NCBI GenBank assembly: GCA_024695145.1
Contig: JAILIS010000002.1
Span: forward strand, 1-64,000
Reading direction: 5' to 3'
From: Lachnospiraceae bacterium
GTDB taxonomy: Bacteria > Bacillota > Clostridia > Lachnospirales > Lachnospiraceae
Length of the DNA stretch: 64,000 nt
Shown here piece by piece: positions 23,654 to 33,036 of this stretch. Under the pieces are notes generated by a model, which made no database searches, was not told where the DNA came from, and saw only the letters and a program-made list of their open reading frames with translations. The stretch's first letter is position 1, and each line of letters begins with the position of its first letter. A program made the position numbers and the translations under genes.

Positions 23654-24237
23654 TCACCGCCACCGCCTTCTTCTCCTGCAGCTTCACTCTCGCTTCCCTC
23701 TTCGAAAGGATCATGCACCTCTTCGTCTTCACCCTCGGTACCTTCCCATTCTCCGGAAACTTTATCGAGAGCAGACTCTCCTTCGATCACACCGTCTGTA
23801 GGTGCACTGTCACCGCCGGCTTCATCCATGGTCTCTTCCGTTTCGCCTTCTTCACCTTCTTCACCTTCTTCATCTTTTCTGCCGGCGATGATCGCAAACA
23901 TATCATCCGCCGTCATCGATGTATTAAGGGTGTAAAATCCGGGCTTGATATCGGCATCATATACCGAGCATTTCTTCTGTACATAGAACAGCTTGTAATC
24001 CCTGATCAGGCCCTTTTCCTCGAACATCTTCGCCACGTCCATCGTCGAATCTCCCTGTACGATGGTGACCGCAACTTCACGTCCGGGCTCGGGGCTCATG
24101 GCTTCCTCGGTATATATCCTGAACCCGAAATCATATGCCTCTTCTCCGGCTCTTACTATTATCAATATCGCTACGGCGAGGATCGCCGATCTTACGACGA
24201 AGCTCATAAAGCCGAGAGCAATGCTCTTAATGTTCAT
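23650..24237 (-). CDS. MltG-like membrane protein lacking the transglycosylase domain
   Basis: A 195-aa protein in the position of mltG in this conserved Firmicute block. One membrane segment (residues 10-30) is followed by an exported LysM-like domain (VAVTIVQGDSTMDVAKMFEE, GLIRDYKLFYV, KPGFYTLNTSMTADDMFAII), which matches the N-terminal part of MltG. The catalytic domain, about 200 residues in full-length MltG, is missing. Instead an 80-residue tail of Glu, Gly and Asp follows. It may bind peptidoglycan or regulate another enzyme. ATG 24237 has AAAGGA 8 bp upstream. Confidence 0.78.
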   Translation of the reverse strand: MNIKSIALGFMSFVVRSAILAVAILIIVRAGEEAYDFGFRIYTEEAMSPEPGREVAVTIVQGDSTMDVAKMFEEKGLIRDYKLFYVQKKCSVYDADIKPGFYTLNTSMTADDMFAIIAGRKDEEGEEGEEGETEETMDEAGGDSAPTDGVIEGESALDKVSGEWEGTEGEDEEVHDPFEEGSESEAAGEEGGGGE

Positions 24238-24249
24238 CTGCATAGTCCT

Positions 24250-24585
24250 TTATATATCAATGTCAACATTTTCTATTATCCTGCCGAGGACTTCCTGGAT
24301 CATGGTCATATACAGTGCCTCGGCTCTTGAATACTCATAAACGGCCGTGTTTTCAGCCACTTCCTCATATTCTTCCTGGAGGCGTTCCGCATGATCGCTG
24401 TTTCGCTCCTCCTCAGGTATCTCCATCAGCCTTGTCTGAAGATCCCTCGCCCTGTCTATAAGCGCTTTTGTCTCCGGATCCAGATTGGCCAGTTTTTTTC
24501 TCTCGGTAAATCCTCTGTACTCGGGTGTCTGCTTTATTGCCTCAGATACCGTATCAGCCGCTTTTGCCAGTTCATCGCTTATCAT
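24250..24585 (-). CDS. YlbF/YmcA-family protein
   Basis: A 111-aa, wholly helical protein. ELAKAADTVSEAIKQTPEYR at the start and the LDPETKALIDRARDLQ middle are typical of the YlbF/YmcA (Com_YlbF) family. In Bacillus, YlbF, YmcA and YaaT form a complex that guides RNase Y in mRNA maturation. Here the gene lies 24 bp after ribonuclease J, which fits a role in RNA processing. A second family member is not in this window. Confidence 0.88.
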   Translation of the reverse strand: MISDELAKAADTVSEAIKQTPEYRGFTERKKLANLDPETKALIDRARDLQTRLMEIPEEERNSDHAERLQEEYEEVAENTAVYEYSRAEALYMTMIQEVLGRIIENVDIDI

Positions 24586-24609
24586 CTTATGACCCCTTTT
24601 ATATTATAT

Positions 24610-26271
24610 TTATGATTCCGGTTCCATGATTATCGGAAGTATCATGGGACTTCGTTTGATCCTCTTCCAGATGAAGCCCGAAAGCGCGTCCTTTATTATA
24701 TCCCTTATCCTGTTCCTGCTGGTGATGTTCTTGTCGCGTATCTTGTCCATGGCTTCCATGACAACTTCGCGGGCCTCGTCCATGAACTCGTCGGATTCCT
24801 TGATATATACGAACCCCCTCGACATGACCATGGGACCCGATATCAGAATGTTGGTCATCGGCTCGAGCGTCATGCACACGATCACTATGCCGTCTTCGGC
24901 AAGTCTTTGTCTGTCGCGAAGCACCACGTTTCCGACATCACCGACACCCAGGCCGTCCACAAACACCGCACCGGTTACAACATCCTCCGTGATCTGTGCC
25001 GTTTCACCGTCAAGTTCGAGCACGGAACCGTTCGAAAGGATGAAAATGTTCTCCTTCGGTACTCCGACCTCACGTGCGATACTGCGCTGGGCCATAAGAT
25101 GGCGGTGCTCACCGTGCACGGGTATGGCATACTTCGGTTTGGTAAGTGTATATATGAGCTTGATCTCTTCCTGGCAGGCATGTCCGCTGACATGAGTATC
25201 CTGGAATATGACCTCGGCGCCTTTCATGCTCAGTTCGTTTATCACCTTGAATACAGCCTTCTCATTTCCCGGGATGGGATTGGATGAGAAGACCACGAGA
25301 TCTCCGGGCTTGATGGACACACTCTTGTGCATGTTCGTGGCGATGCGTGACAGTGCCGCCATCGATTCTCCCTGACTGCCCGTGGTGATGATCACGGTCT
25401 TTTCGTCCGGAAGCTCTCCGATCCGGGCGATATCAACGAGTATCCCCTCCGGGATCTTGACATATCCTATCTCTATGGCTGTCCTTATAATGTTCAGCAT
25501 GCTACGGCCTTCAAGAATGACTTTTCTGCCGTAGCGCTCTGCGGAATTGATGATCTGCTGGACCCTGTCGATATTGGACGAGAATGTGGCAACTATTATC
25601 CTTGATCTTGCGTGATCCGCAAACAGATTATCAAGAGCGCGTCCCACGGTCTTCTCGGAATTGGTGAACCCGCTCCTCTCGGCATTTGTCGAATCACACA
25701 GAAGCGCCAGCACTCCCTGCTGTCCCAGCGCCGCAAACCTTGCAAGATCTATCGGATCTCCGAATACCGGAGTGTAGTCGACTTTAAAATCACCCGTATG
25801 TACAACAACACCAACAGGGGTAGTTATCGCAAGCGCACAGGAGTCGCTTATGCTGTGATTGGTCCTGATAAACTCCACGTTAAAACTGCCGAAGGTTACC
25901 GTTTCCCCCGCTGTGACAACATGCCTGTCAACGTCGTTCTGCATCCTGTGCTCTTCGAGCTTGTTCTCGATAAGTGCCATCGTGAGCTTGGTGCCGTATA
26001 GCGGTACGGAAAGCTTCTGCAGCACATAAGGTATGGCGCCTATGTGATCCTCATGTCCGTGAGTGATCACAAGTGCCCTGACCCTGTCGGCATTGTCCTC
26101 AAGATACGTTGTGTCAGGAATCACAAGGTCGATTCCGAGCATGTCGTCCTCGGGGAACGCCAAGCCGCAATCGACCACAATAATATCATTATCAAATTCA
26201 AACGCAGTGATGTTCATACCGATCTGGTCCAGACCTCCGAGCGGTATGATGCGCAGTTTTCCGTTACTCAA
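24610..26271 (-). CDS. rnj: Ribonuclease J
   Basis: A 553-aa metallo-beta-lactamase/beta-CASP nuclease with endo- and 5'-3' exonuclease activity, central to RNA turnover and rRNA maturation. VITHGHEDHIGAIPYVL near residue 70 is the zinc motif, LLCDSTNAERSGFT the beta-CASP entry, and VSGHACQEE and IPVHGEHRH the later ligands. Length is normal. The start is a TTG overlapping DUF1292 by 8 bp with GGAG about 11 bp upstream. Confidence 0.95.
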   Translation of the reverse strand: MSNGKLRIIPLGGLDQIGMNITAFEFDNDIIVVDCGLAFPEDDMLGIDLVIPDTTYLEDNADRVRALVITHGHEDHIGAIPYVLQKLSVPLYGTKLTMALIENKLEEHRMQNDVDRHVVTAGETVTFGSFNVEFIRTNHSISDSCALAITTPVGVVVHTGDFKVDYTPVFGDPIDLARFAALGQQGVLALLCDSTNAERSGFTNSEKTVGRALDNLFADHARSRIIVATFSSNIDRVQQIINSAERYGRKVILEGRSMLNIIRTAIEIGYVKIPEGILVDIARIGELPDEKTVIITTGSQGESMAALSRIATNMHKSVSIKPGDLVVFSSNPIPGNEKAVFKVINELSMKGAEVIFQDTHVSGHACQEEIKLIYTLTKPKYAIPVHGEHRHLMAQRSIAREVGVPKENIFILSNGSVLELDGETAQITEDVVTGAVFVDGLGVGDVGNVVLRDRQRLAEDGIVIVCMTLEPMTNILISGPMVMSRGFVYIKESDEFMDEAREVVMEAMDKIRDKNITSRNRIRDIIKDALSGFIWKRIKRSPMILPIIMEPES

Positions 26272-26515
26272 AATCTATATCTCCAAGATTCTCGGCAAAA
26301 ACACCGGCAACAGCGTCAAGTTCAACCTCGTCCTCAACGGGGACATACACTGCCTCAGTGTCTGTTTCTGCCGATATATCCTTAAGTATCATCGCCTCCG
26401 AGCCGTCTTCGATTGCATCCGATACCAGTATGTAATCTCTGCCGCTGATGCGTGTGGAGTCCATAACATAGAACTCGGCGACGCCGTCATCGGTTTCAAA
26501 AGTAATCTTATCCAT
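26264..26515 (-). CDS. DUF1292 family protein (YrzB-like)
   Basis: An 83-aa acidic protein. MDKITFETDDGVAEFYVMDS and a later DGSEAMILKDISAE pattern are typical of DUF1292, a small beta-rich family that almost always sits between yqgF and mltG in Firmicutes. Its function is unknown. ATG 26515 has GGAGGAG just upstream; a TTG at 26548 would add 11 residues overlapping yqgF and is less likely. Confidence 0.88.
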   Translation of the reverse strand: MDKITFETDDGVAEFYVMDSTRISGRDYILVSDAIEDGSEAMILKDISAETDTEAVYVPVEDEVELDAVAGVFAENLGDIDFE

Positions 26516-26532
26516 ACTCCTCCGGCAGGCGT

Positions 26533-26961
26533 TCACTTCTGCCTGCAATTGTCCAGATATCCCTGCAGGATCAGCATCGCGGCTATCTCATCCACATACT
26601 CCCTGCGCTTTTCACGTCTGATACCGGACTCTGTCATAGCTTTATCGGCAGCGACCGTCGTAAGCCTCTCATCCCACAATATCACGGGAAGCCCGCATCT
26701 TCTCTCAAGCGCCGCCTTAAATTCCTCGGTCTTACCCGCACGTTCTCCGAGGGTATTGTTCATATTCTTCGGATATCCGAGAACGATCCTGTCGACATCA
26801 CCGTATCCGGCAATTATCTCCTCGATCCTGGCATAAGTCCTCCGAAGCTTGTTCTCACGCTCACGCCTGATTATCTCAACACCCTGAGCCGTCAAAAGAA
26901 GCGGATCGCTTATGGCAACACCTACCGTCCGGCTGCCGAAATCAAGTCCGAGCACGCGCAT
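26533..26961 (-). CDS. yqgF: YqgF/RuvX, pre-16S rRNA nuclease family
   Basis: A 142-aa RNase H-like fold protein. [20 protein letters not shown] holds the first catalytic Asp, [15 protein letters not shown] is the family loop with Glu nearby, and LWDERLTT and [14 protein letters not shown] supply the remaining acids. YqgF trims the 5' end of 16S rRNA and has also been proposed to resolve Holliday junctions. It starts 1 bp after the ireB stop. Confidence 0.94.
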   Translation of the reverse strand: MRVLGLDFGSRTVGVAISDPLLLTAQGVEIIRRERENKLRRTYARIEEIIAGYGDVDRIVLGYPKNMNNTLGERAGKTEEFKAALERRCGLPVILWDERLTTVAADKAMTESGIRREKRREYVDEIAAMLILQGYLDNCRQK

Positions 26962-26962
26962 A

Positions 26963-27226
26963 TCAATGCCAACCGTTACTCTTGATGTATGATGTCAGAA
27001 GCTCATCAACGAGTTCGTCTCTTTCAACCTTCATGATCATACTCCTGGCTCCGTTATGGCTGGTGATGTATGTCGGATCGCCTGACATGATGTAACCGAC
27101 GATCTGGTTGACGGGGTTGTAGCCCTTTTCATTAAGAGCATCGTAAACCGTCTCCAGCACAACTTTCACGCCTGTTTCCGGTTCTGTCTGAACATTAAAA
27201 AACTGAGTGTTTCCCAAATTTTGCAT
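26963..27226 (-). CDS. ireB: IreB family regulatory protein (DUF965)
   Basis: An 87-aa helical protein. The core [20 protein letters not shown] with [15 protein letters not shown] is near-invariant in IreB. In Enterococcus IreB is phosphorylated by the PASTA kinase IreK and controls cephalosporin tolerance; in this block it is also known as YrzL. A Thr lies in the short N-terminal stretch, the region phosphorylated in IreB. ATG 27226 with GAGGGA upstream; the longer frame adds 14 residues without family support. Confidence 0.93.
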   Translation of the reverse strand: MQNLGNTQFFNVQTEPETGVKVVLETVYDALNEKGYNPVNQIVGYIMSGDPTYITSHNGARSMIMKVERDELVDELLTSYIKSNGWH

Positions 27227-27271
27227 AGCTGTCCCTCTTTCCTGTGACTGAGTCGCACGGCAAACCAATGC

Positions 27272-28588
27272 CTACCAACATATTATTCTATCGCATCCGC
27301 AGTCAAAACACAAGATTTCGCTTATCTGACCGCTTCCGGTAACCGGTATGGATGCCTTGACATATTCGGGTGTATATCCGACCGAGCATTCTCTGCCGTC
27401 GATGACTTCAGTATCTTCTGCCAGGACCCGCACCTTCTTTCCGACGTAATACCGCATAAATTCAACCTTCCTGGCCTGCGCCTCTTCTATGAGAACGGCG
27501 GATCTGGCTGATTTTACGGCATCCGTAAGGTGTCCCTCCATCCTGTCGGCCACGGTCCCGCCGCGCCTTGAATACTTGAACACATGGCACTCATATGGCC
27601 GGACCTGTTGCAGAAACCGGCGCGTATCCTCAAATTCGTCTTCCGTCTCCTGCGGAAATCCGACTATTATGTCCGTCGTTATCGCGGGATGTTCGAATGT
27701 ATCACGCAGTTTTTCGACTCTTTTTGCAAAATCCGCGGCCGTATAGTGCCTGTTCATCCTCTTCAGGACCGTATCGGAACCGCTCTGCAAAGACATGTGA
27801 AAATGAGGGCAGAGTTTGGGTATAAGGGACAAAGCTTCGATAAAATCATCCGTCAGGAGTTGCGGTTCTATCGAAGACAGACGCAGACGCTCTATCCCGT
27901 CAACAGATGCAACTCTTTTCATGATATCGATAAGCGCATCATTTACACTGCCTTCTCTTATAAATCTGTTATATTCACCATCCAGCCCGTATGAGCTTAT
28001 ATGTATTCCGGTGAGGACGACCTCTTTATAGCCGTTTCGGGCAAGTCTTTCGGCCTCCGCGATGATATCCCCGGCCGGACGGCTCCTTGCCGCGCCTCTT
28101 GCCAAAGGTATCGCGCAGTAGCTGCAGAACTGGTTGCATCCGTCCTGTATCTTGATATAGGCGCGCGTATGACCGGATGTTGCCGATATCGGAAGCTCCT
28201 CATACGGGCAGTCATTTCGAAGATCGTTGACCACAGGCCCCGTATCCGCGATATATCTCTCCACGATATCGACGAGTTCCGATTTGTGATTATTCCCGAC
28301 CGCGATATCAACGATATCCAGCGCGGCCACTCCTTCGGGATCGTTTTGAACATAACAACCCGCTGCAACAACTATCGCATCGGGATTTTGCGCCCTGGCG
28401 CGCCCTAACATCTGGCGGCTCTTATGATCGGCGATATTTGTTACGGTGCATGTATTTACAATATATACATCCGCTTTTTGTGCAAAATCAACAATTTCGT
28501 AGCCTCGTTTTTGGAACATCTGTGAAATTCCATCCAATTCATACGAATTGACTTTACAACCGAGGTTGTGAAATGCTACCTTTTTCAT
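27272..28588 (-). CDS. mtaB: tRNA (t6A37) methylthiotransferase MtaB
   Basis: A 438-aa radical SAM methylthiotransferase that turns t6A37 into ms2t6A in tRNAs reading ANN codons. The N-terminal cluster Cys are in NLGCKVN, VNTCTVT and AAGCYVQ; the radical SAM cluster is CNQFCSYCAIPLARG; a TRAM-like C-terminal domain follows. The opening KVAFHNLGCKVNSYE favours MtaB over MiaB. GGAG lies 7 bp before the ATG. It is the first gene of a long minus-strand run. Confidence 0.94.
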   Translation of the reverse strand: MKKVAFHNLGCKVNSYELDGISQMFQKRGYEIVDFAQKADVYIVNTCTVTNIADHKSRQMLGRARAQNPDAIVVAAGCYVQNDPEGVAALDIVDIAVGNNHKSELVDIVERYIADTGPVVNDLRNDCPYEELPISATSGHTRAYIKIQDGCNQFCSYCAIPLARGAARSRPAGDIIAEAERLARNGYKEVVLTGIHISSYGLDGEYNRFIREGSVNDALIDIMKRVASVDGIERLRLSSIEPQLLTDDFIEALSLIPKLCPHFHMSLQSGSDTVLKRMNRHYTAADFAKRVEKLRDTFEHPAITTDIIVGFPQETEDEFEDTRRFLQQVRPYECHVFKYSRRGGTVADRMEGHLTDAVKSARSAVLIEEAQARKVEFMRYYVGKKVRVLAEDTEVIDGRECSVGYTPEYVKASIPVTGSGQISEILCFDCGCDRIICW

Positions 28589-28622
28589 TAAGAAACTCCG
28601 TATTTTTGGTGTTTTTTCGGAA

Positions 28623-28651
28623 TTGACTTTTATTCCTTCGGGTTTTATATT
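28623..28651 (+). promoter_or_regulatory. Promoter of the HPr-like gene
   Basis: TTGACT (28623-28628), 17 bp, TATATT (28646-28651). The gene start lies 54 bp downstream with AAAAGGAGG 6-7 bp before the ATG. Confidence 0.7.
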
Positions 28652-28705
28652 AATCTCGTAAACGAAGAGAATAGGTTAAAGTAAAAGTGAAAAGGAGGTA
28701 TTTTC

Positions 28706-28936
28706 ATGAAAACAGTACAGATTTCATTAAACTCCATCGATAAGGTTAAATCATTCGTTAACGACGTAACAAAGTTCGATTACGATTTCGACCTCGTATC
28801 AGGCAGATACGTTATCGATGCCAAGTCGATCATGGGTATTTTCAGTCTGGACCTTTCAAAGCCCATCGACCTGAACATCCATACGGAAGGAAACGCTGAC
28901 GATGTAATGTCTGTTATCTCACAGTACACCGTATAA
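28706..28936 (+). CDS. HPr-like protein without the active-site histidine
   Basis: A 76-aa HPr fold. AKSIMGIFSLDLSKPIDLNI matches the Ser46 region of HPr, with Ser41 here in the place of Ser46. The segment that carries His15 in HPr (GLHARPA) is missing and replaced by LNSIDKVKSF, so it cannot accept phosphate from enzyme I. This is the state of Crh in Bacillus, which acts with CcpA in catabolite control after phosphorylation of its Ser46. It is monocistronic, with its own promoter and terminator. Confidence 0.85.
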   Translation: MKTVQISLNSIDKVKSFVNDVTKFDYDFDLVSGRYVIDAKSIMGIFSLDLSKPIDLNIHTEGNADDVMSVISQYTV

Positions 28937-28957
28937 ACGTTTAATATCAGATCATTC

Positions 28958-28983
28958 AAAGATCACGGGAGACCGTGATCTTT
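28958..28983 (+). terminator. Intrinsic terminator of the HPr-like gene
   Basis: An 11-bp perfect stem (AAAGATCACGG with CCGTGATCTTT), a GAGA loop and a seven-T run. It lies between the stops of two convergent genes; the minus strand has only three T after it. Confidence 0.93.
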
Positions 28984-28985
28984 TT

Positions 28986-30647
28986 TTATCTCTTCACGAA
29001 TATGACATGATCGAACATCTGCGTCATATCAACGTCGAGGCGGTCTATAAGATCCCTCGCGTTTTCATAGTCCTCCATCCTCATGACGTATACCGCATCA
29101 TTCCTTACGATGCCCTCCGAAAGTTCCGTGTAGTACTTTTCTATCCCTTCGCGGACCTTCTCCTCTATGTCCCGCGCAAAATAATAGTTATTCTGCTTCA
29201 TGTCATGAAAATAGCCGTAATATGCCGTCGGCATCGTAAGATCGTTGTCAGTGTAGAGGAAGATGAACTCGCTCTTTCCGTCGGTATATCCCGCAAGTAG
29301 CGGATCGTCCCAAGGAGTATATGTCGGATGATCTGCCGTGTACAGTTCATGTCTTTGGGCAAACGCATCCGAAAAATCAGTGATCTGCAGCATCAGCGCA
29401 CCGGCAAGGACTATGACTCCGACGTAAACATATCGCCTGAAAGTATAGGCGGTAAAGCTTATGGCTGCCGTCATGAGAATATACATCGCAGGCCAGATAA
29501 GGCGTCCGTTTGAACGGAATATCCCCAGGATCTTCTCAACGATCTGAGGATACGGGATCCACAGTATCTGAACATCATTAAATGATATGTTCGGAAGCAC
29601 CGCAAAGACAAAGGAAAATACCACAAGTGCGGCCGTCACGCGGCCTATGACCGCATCCTGATGAAAAGCTTCCTCGGGAACCTTTCGTACCATTCGAAAT
29701 ACCATTCCCAGCGCCACGACGACAAACAGCAGGAGAATGCCCGCACCCAGATAAGCCATGCCTTCATACTGGAAATAGTTGGACAGGGGAAGCCGCGGCA
29801 GTAACTTTCCGATCTCCCACGGATTGATAAAAGTGTTCAGGTTGCTGTTAAACGTGCCCAGACCGAATCCCGTGGGACTGGTACCTCCGGTAAATGCGCC
29901 GAGGATAAACAGGTTAAAAAGCCCCGCAGCCGAAAAGGATACAAATTCAAATATGCCGGTAAGGATGATCTTTTTTCTGAAGTATTGCATCAGCACCGAA
30001 GCCGCCAGTATCATCCCCGCCATGGGCAGGAAATAGGAATGGATACCCACACATATGAATCCCATGAGGCCCCAGTATATTATCCTTCTCCTGTCGGAGG
30101 CGATCAGGTCGTCATATACCCAGAGTACGAGCGCGGCTATCACTATCCACTGGGCGGCCAGAGCCGTGTGGTAATACATCCTGTGGATTATGGTCGAACT
30201 TATGATATAAAATACCGAACCGATCATGCACGAAATATCCGATGATACGAATCTGCGAAGCAGGATCGCGGCAAATCCTCCGGTGAGCATGAACGATACA
30301 AGACCGAAGAGTCCGAAATACTGGAATGTCTTTGGAAGAGCAGGGCCGAGGATCTTGAATATCACGGCAAAGACAGGGATCGAGTCCGTATATATCACGG
30401 ACATTTTGTTCGGCCAGGAAAGAGACTCGATAAGACCTATGGGAAATGTCCACGGATCGCTCCTGTAGCGACACCAGGCTATGAAATGCTGGCGCAGGTC
30501 ATGGTCGTTGTCAAACAGCCATCCGACATTTGTAAAATCAAGAACTTTTACGCCGTAAATACCAATAAAGCACAGCATTCCGATTGCTGCACAGATCAAA
30601 AACAACAGTCCTGCCGGTATTCGTTTTGAAGTGCTCGTATCAAACAT
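28986..30647 (-). CDS. Polytopic membrane protein of the DUF6311 type
   Basis: A 553-aa protein with about 10-11 membrane segments and a C-terminal exported domain. The first loop DNDHDLRQHFIAWCRYR, with an acidic motif, and the overall plan look like GT-C glycosyltransferases of the ArnT/PMT kind; DUF6311 is the group I recognise. Such enzymes use lipid-linked sugars at the outer face. The C-terminal 130 residues read as a soluble domain (YTPWDDPLLAGYTDGKSEFI). It is the last gene of the prmA-rsmE-desulfurase-thiI run, 9 bp after thiI. Confidence 0.75.
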   Translation of the reverse strand: MFDTSTSKRIPAGLLFLICAAIGMLCFIGIYGVKVLDFTNVGWLFDNDHDLRQHFIAWCRYRSDPWTFPIGLIESLSWPNKMSVIYTDSIPVFAVIFKILGPALPKTFQYFGLFGLVSFMLTGGFAAILLRRFVSSDISCMIGSVFYIISSTIIHRMYYHTALAAQWIVIAALVLWVYDDLIASDRRRIIYWGLMGFICVGIHSYFLPMAGMILAASVLMQYFRKKIILTGIFEFVSFSAAGLFNLFILGAFTGGTSPTGFGLGTFNSNLNTFINPWEIGKLLPRLPLSNYFQYEGMAYLGAGILLLFVVVALGMVFRMVRKVPEEAFHQDAVIGRVTAALVVFSFVFAVLPNISFNDVQILWIPYPQIVEKILGIFRSNGRLIWPAMYILMTAAISFTAYTFRRYVYVGVIVLAGALMLQITDFSDAFAQRHELYTADHPTYTPWDDPLLAGYTDGKSEFIFLYTDNDLTMPTAYYGYFHDMKQNNYYFARDIEEKVREGIEKYYTELSEGIVRNDAVYVMRMEDYENARDLIDRLDVDMTQMFDHVIFVKR

Positions 30648-30656
30648 CTGCGGTAC

Positions 30657-31838
30657 CTATATGACGTTTATGACTTCATCCGTATCAAGAGCCGTTTTCA
30701 CGAGAGCGTCTATACAGTCTGCCAGTCTTTCTTCGGATCTTTTGATCATCTTAAGGTTCGGTTTCGTCACGGGATGCTTTGCCACAAAGATGGTGCAGCA
30801 GTCCTCATACGGCAGTATGGATGTCTCAAACGTGCCTATTTTCTCCGACACTTCTATTATCTCCTGCTTATCAAACCCGATAAGCGGACGCAGTACCGGA
30901 AGAGAACATACCTCATTTGTTACCGCCAGGGAATGCATCGTCTGGCTGGCAACCTGTCCGATGCTCTCGCCCGTTATCAGCCCGAGACACTCATTCTCCT
31001 TTGCGATATGTTCCGCGATCCTCATCATGTATCTGCGCATGATGATCGTCAGCTCCTCATGGGGACACTTTTCATATATCGCAAGCTGTATATCGGTGAA
31101 GTTTATAACGTGAAGACATATCGTTCCGGTGTATTTCGCAACCTGTTTTGCAAGATCGATAACCTTCTGTTTCGCCCTCTCACTCGTATACGGCGGAGCA
31201 TGAAAATATACCGCATCGATCTTGACTCCGCGCTTTGCGACCATATATCCGGCAACCGGGGAATCTATCCCTCCGGACAGTAAGAGCATTGCCTTTCCGT
31301 TCGTTCCTACAGGCATACCGCCGGGACCCTTGATCTGCTTCGAATATATGAATATGCTTTCCCTGACCTCAACGTTAAGTTCGATCTCGGGGTTGTGAAC
31401 ATCTACTCTCATACCCGGACATGCATCAAGTATCGCTCCTCCGAGTTCGCTGTTCATCTCGGTGGAATGTACCGGAAACGCCTTGTTGGCCCTCCTTGCG
31501 AACACCTTAAATGTTGCGGTGCTGTCGGGATATTCCTCGCGGACATAATCAACCACATCCGCACTCAGCTTGTCAAAATCCTCATATTCGACTTTCACAA
31601 CAGGACATATCGCATTGATACCGAACACGCGTGAAAGCGCAGCGATCACTTCATCATAATCGTATTCGGAATTGCAGTCCACATATACTCTTCCCTGAGC
31701 CTTGGATACCGCAAAATCACCTTCGGCCTGTTTTAAAGCCAGCTTCATCCTGTGCATAAGAGCATCCTCAAAGACATAACGGTTTTTGCCTTTGATGGCT
31801 ATCTCGGCATATTTTATCAGGAATGTGGAATACTTCAT
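30657..31838 (-). CDS. thiI: tRNA 4-thiouridine synthase ThiI
   Basis: A 393-aa enzyme that adenylates U8 of tRNA and inserts sulfur as s4U. Order: N-terminal ferredoxin-like domain (LIKYAEIAIKGKNRYVFE), THUMP domain, and a PP-loop pyrophosphatase domain with LLSGGIDSPVAG near residue 187. No C-terminal rhodanese domain is present, as usual in Firmicutes, where a dedicated NifS-type desulfurase delivers sulfur. That desulfurase gene lies 16 bp upstream. ATG 31838 with AAAGGC about 12 bp before it. Confidence 0.95.
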   Translation of the reverse strand: MKYSTFLIKYAEIAIKGKNRYVFEDALMHRMKLALKQAEGDFAVSKAQGRVYVDCNSEYDYDEVIAALSRVFGINAICPVVKVEYEDFDKLSADVVDYVREEYPDSTATFKVFARRANKAFPVHSTEMNSELGGAILDACPGMRVDVHNPEIELNVEVRESIFIYSKQIKGPGGMPVGTNGKAMLLLSGGIDSPVAGYMVAKRGVKIDAVYFHAPPYTSERAKQKVIDLAKQVAKYTGTICLHVINFTDIQLAIYEKCPHEELTIIMRRYMMRIAEHIAKENECLGLITGESIGQVASQTMHSLAVTNEVCSLPVLRPLIGFDKQEIIEVSEKIGTFETSILPYEDCCTIFVAKHPVTKPNLKMIKRSEERLADCIDALVKTALDTDEVINVI

Positions 31839-31854
31839 TGACTGTACTGCCTTT

Positions 31855-33036
31855 CTAATATCTTGAATATCTGCGAAGTTTCGGTAATTCCTCACTCAGG
31901 ACGGTGAGCGTTTCGTTTATCTCATCCTGTGTCGTGAACGTTGAAAACGAAAAACGTAACGTGGAATCAAGTAAAGACGCGGGAAGGTTTATCGCGAGAA
32001 GCGTCGCGCTCTTTGAAGGTTTATTTGTCGAGCAGGCACTTCCGGCGGAGACATATATACCCTTGGCCTCAAGTGCATGAAGCAGGACTTCCGCACGAAC
32101 GTTTGAAAAAGATGCACTGACGATATGCGGTGCACTCTGCCGTACGGCATCGGAAATATCTTCCGGATCATGCTCCGGTATCCCGTTCACACTTACATCC
32201 TGAAGCTTTAAGAGCTCTCTTACAAAATATGTCTTGAGAGAATACATCCTCTCAATGTCGCTGTCAAAGTCCTTGTATATAAGCTTTGCCGCAAGGGCGA
32301 TGCCTGCGATGCCGGGAACGTTCTCTGTGCCAGATCGCATACCCTTTTGCTGTCCCCCTCCGAAGACTGTCGGCCTGAGCTTTGCCTTTTCATTTGCGTA
32401 CAGAAATCCGATGCCTTTCGGACCGTGTATCTTATGTCCGCTCACAGACATCAGATCTATCTTCATCTTTGAGGGGTGTATGCGCATCTTGCCGAAAGAC
32501 TGGACCGCATCGGTGTGAAAGAGCGCAGCAGGTCTGTATGACTTTACCGTATCCGCAAGTGATCGTATATCATTTATGGATCCGATCTCATTGTTCACAT
32601 GCATTATCGATACAAGTACGGTTTCCTCGCTAAGAGCCTGTGCGAGTACATCGGGTGATATCCGTCCGCTTCGGTCCACCTCAAGATATGTGATGCGAAA
32701 ACCCTGCTCTTCAAGATATTTCATCGTCTGTGCTACGGCAGGATGTTCGGTCTTCGAAGTGATTATATGCATGCCGGCCCTTTTGTTTGCCATGGCAGCG
32801 CCTATAAGGGCAAGATTGTCGGACTCTGTCCCGCCGGAGGTAAATATGATCTCCTTCGGATCGACTTTCAGAATATCGGCCAGGGCTTTCCCTGCATTCT
32901 TGACCTCTGTCTCGGCCTCCACTCCGGCCATGTGCATACTCGAAGGGTTGCCGTAAATATCCTTCATGACATGCATCATATATTCGGTTACTTCGTCAAA
33001 AGGGCGCGTGGTTGCGCTGTTATCAAGATAGATCAT
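31855..33036 (-). CDS. Cysteine desulfurase (NifS/IscS family), likely sulfur donor for ThiI
   Basis: A 393-aa PLP enzyme that takes sulfur from cysteine. YLDNSATTRP at the start, the PLP Lys in SVSGHKIHGPKGIGFLY near residue 203, and the persulfide Cys in SAGSACSTNKPSKS near residue 335. The direct link to thiI suggests a dedicated donor like Bacillus NifZ, rather than general iron-sulfur assembly. The ATG overlaps the rsmE stop (ATGA). Confidence 0.94.
   Translation of the reverse strand: MIYLDNSATTRPFDEVTEYMMHVMKDIYGNPSSMHMAGVEAETEVKNAGKALADILKVDPKEIIFTSGGTESDNLALIGAAMANKRAGMHIITSKTEHPAVAQTMKYLEEQGFRITYLEVDRSGRISPDVLAQALSEETVLVSIMHVNNEIGSINDIRSLADTVKSYRPAALFHTDAVQSFGKMRIHPSKMKIDLMSVSGHKIHGPKGIGFLYANEKAKLRPTVFGGGQQKGMRSGTENVPGIAGIALAAKLIYKDFDSDIERMYSLKTYFVRELLKLQDVSVNGIPEHDPEDISDAVRQSAPHIVSASFSNVRAEVLLHALEAKGIYVSAGSACSTNKPSKSATLLAINLPASLLDSTLRFSFSTFTTQDEINETLTVLSEELPKLRRYSRY

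Noticed and set aside
16476..28588. Glycosyltransferase set considered as a horizontally acquired capsule island
   Set aside because: The genes overlap or closely follow core genes (trhP, metY), base composition by eye does not change, and no mobile genes or flanking repeats are visible.
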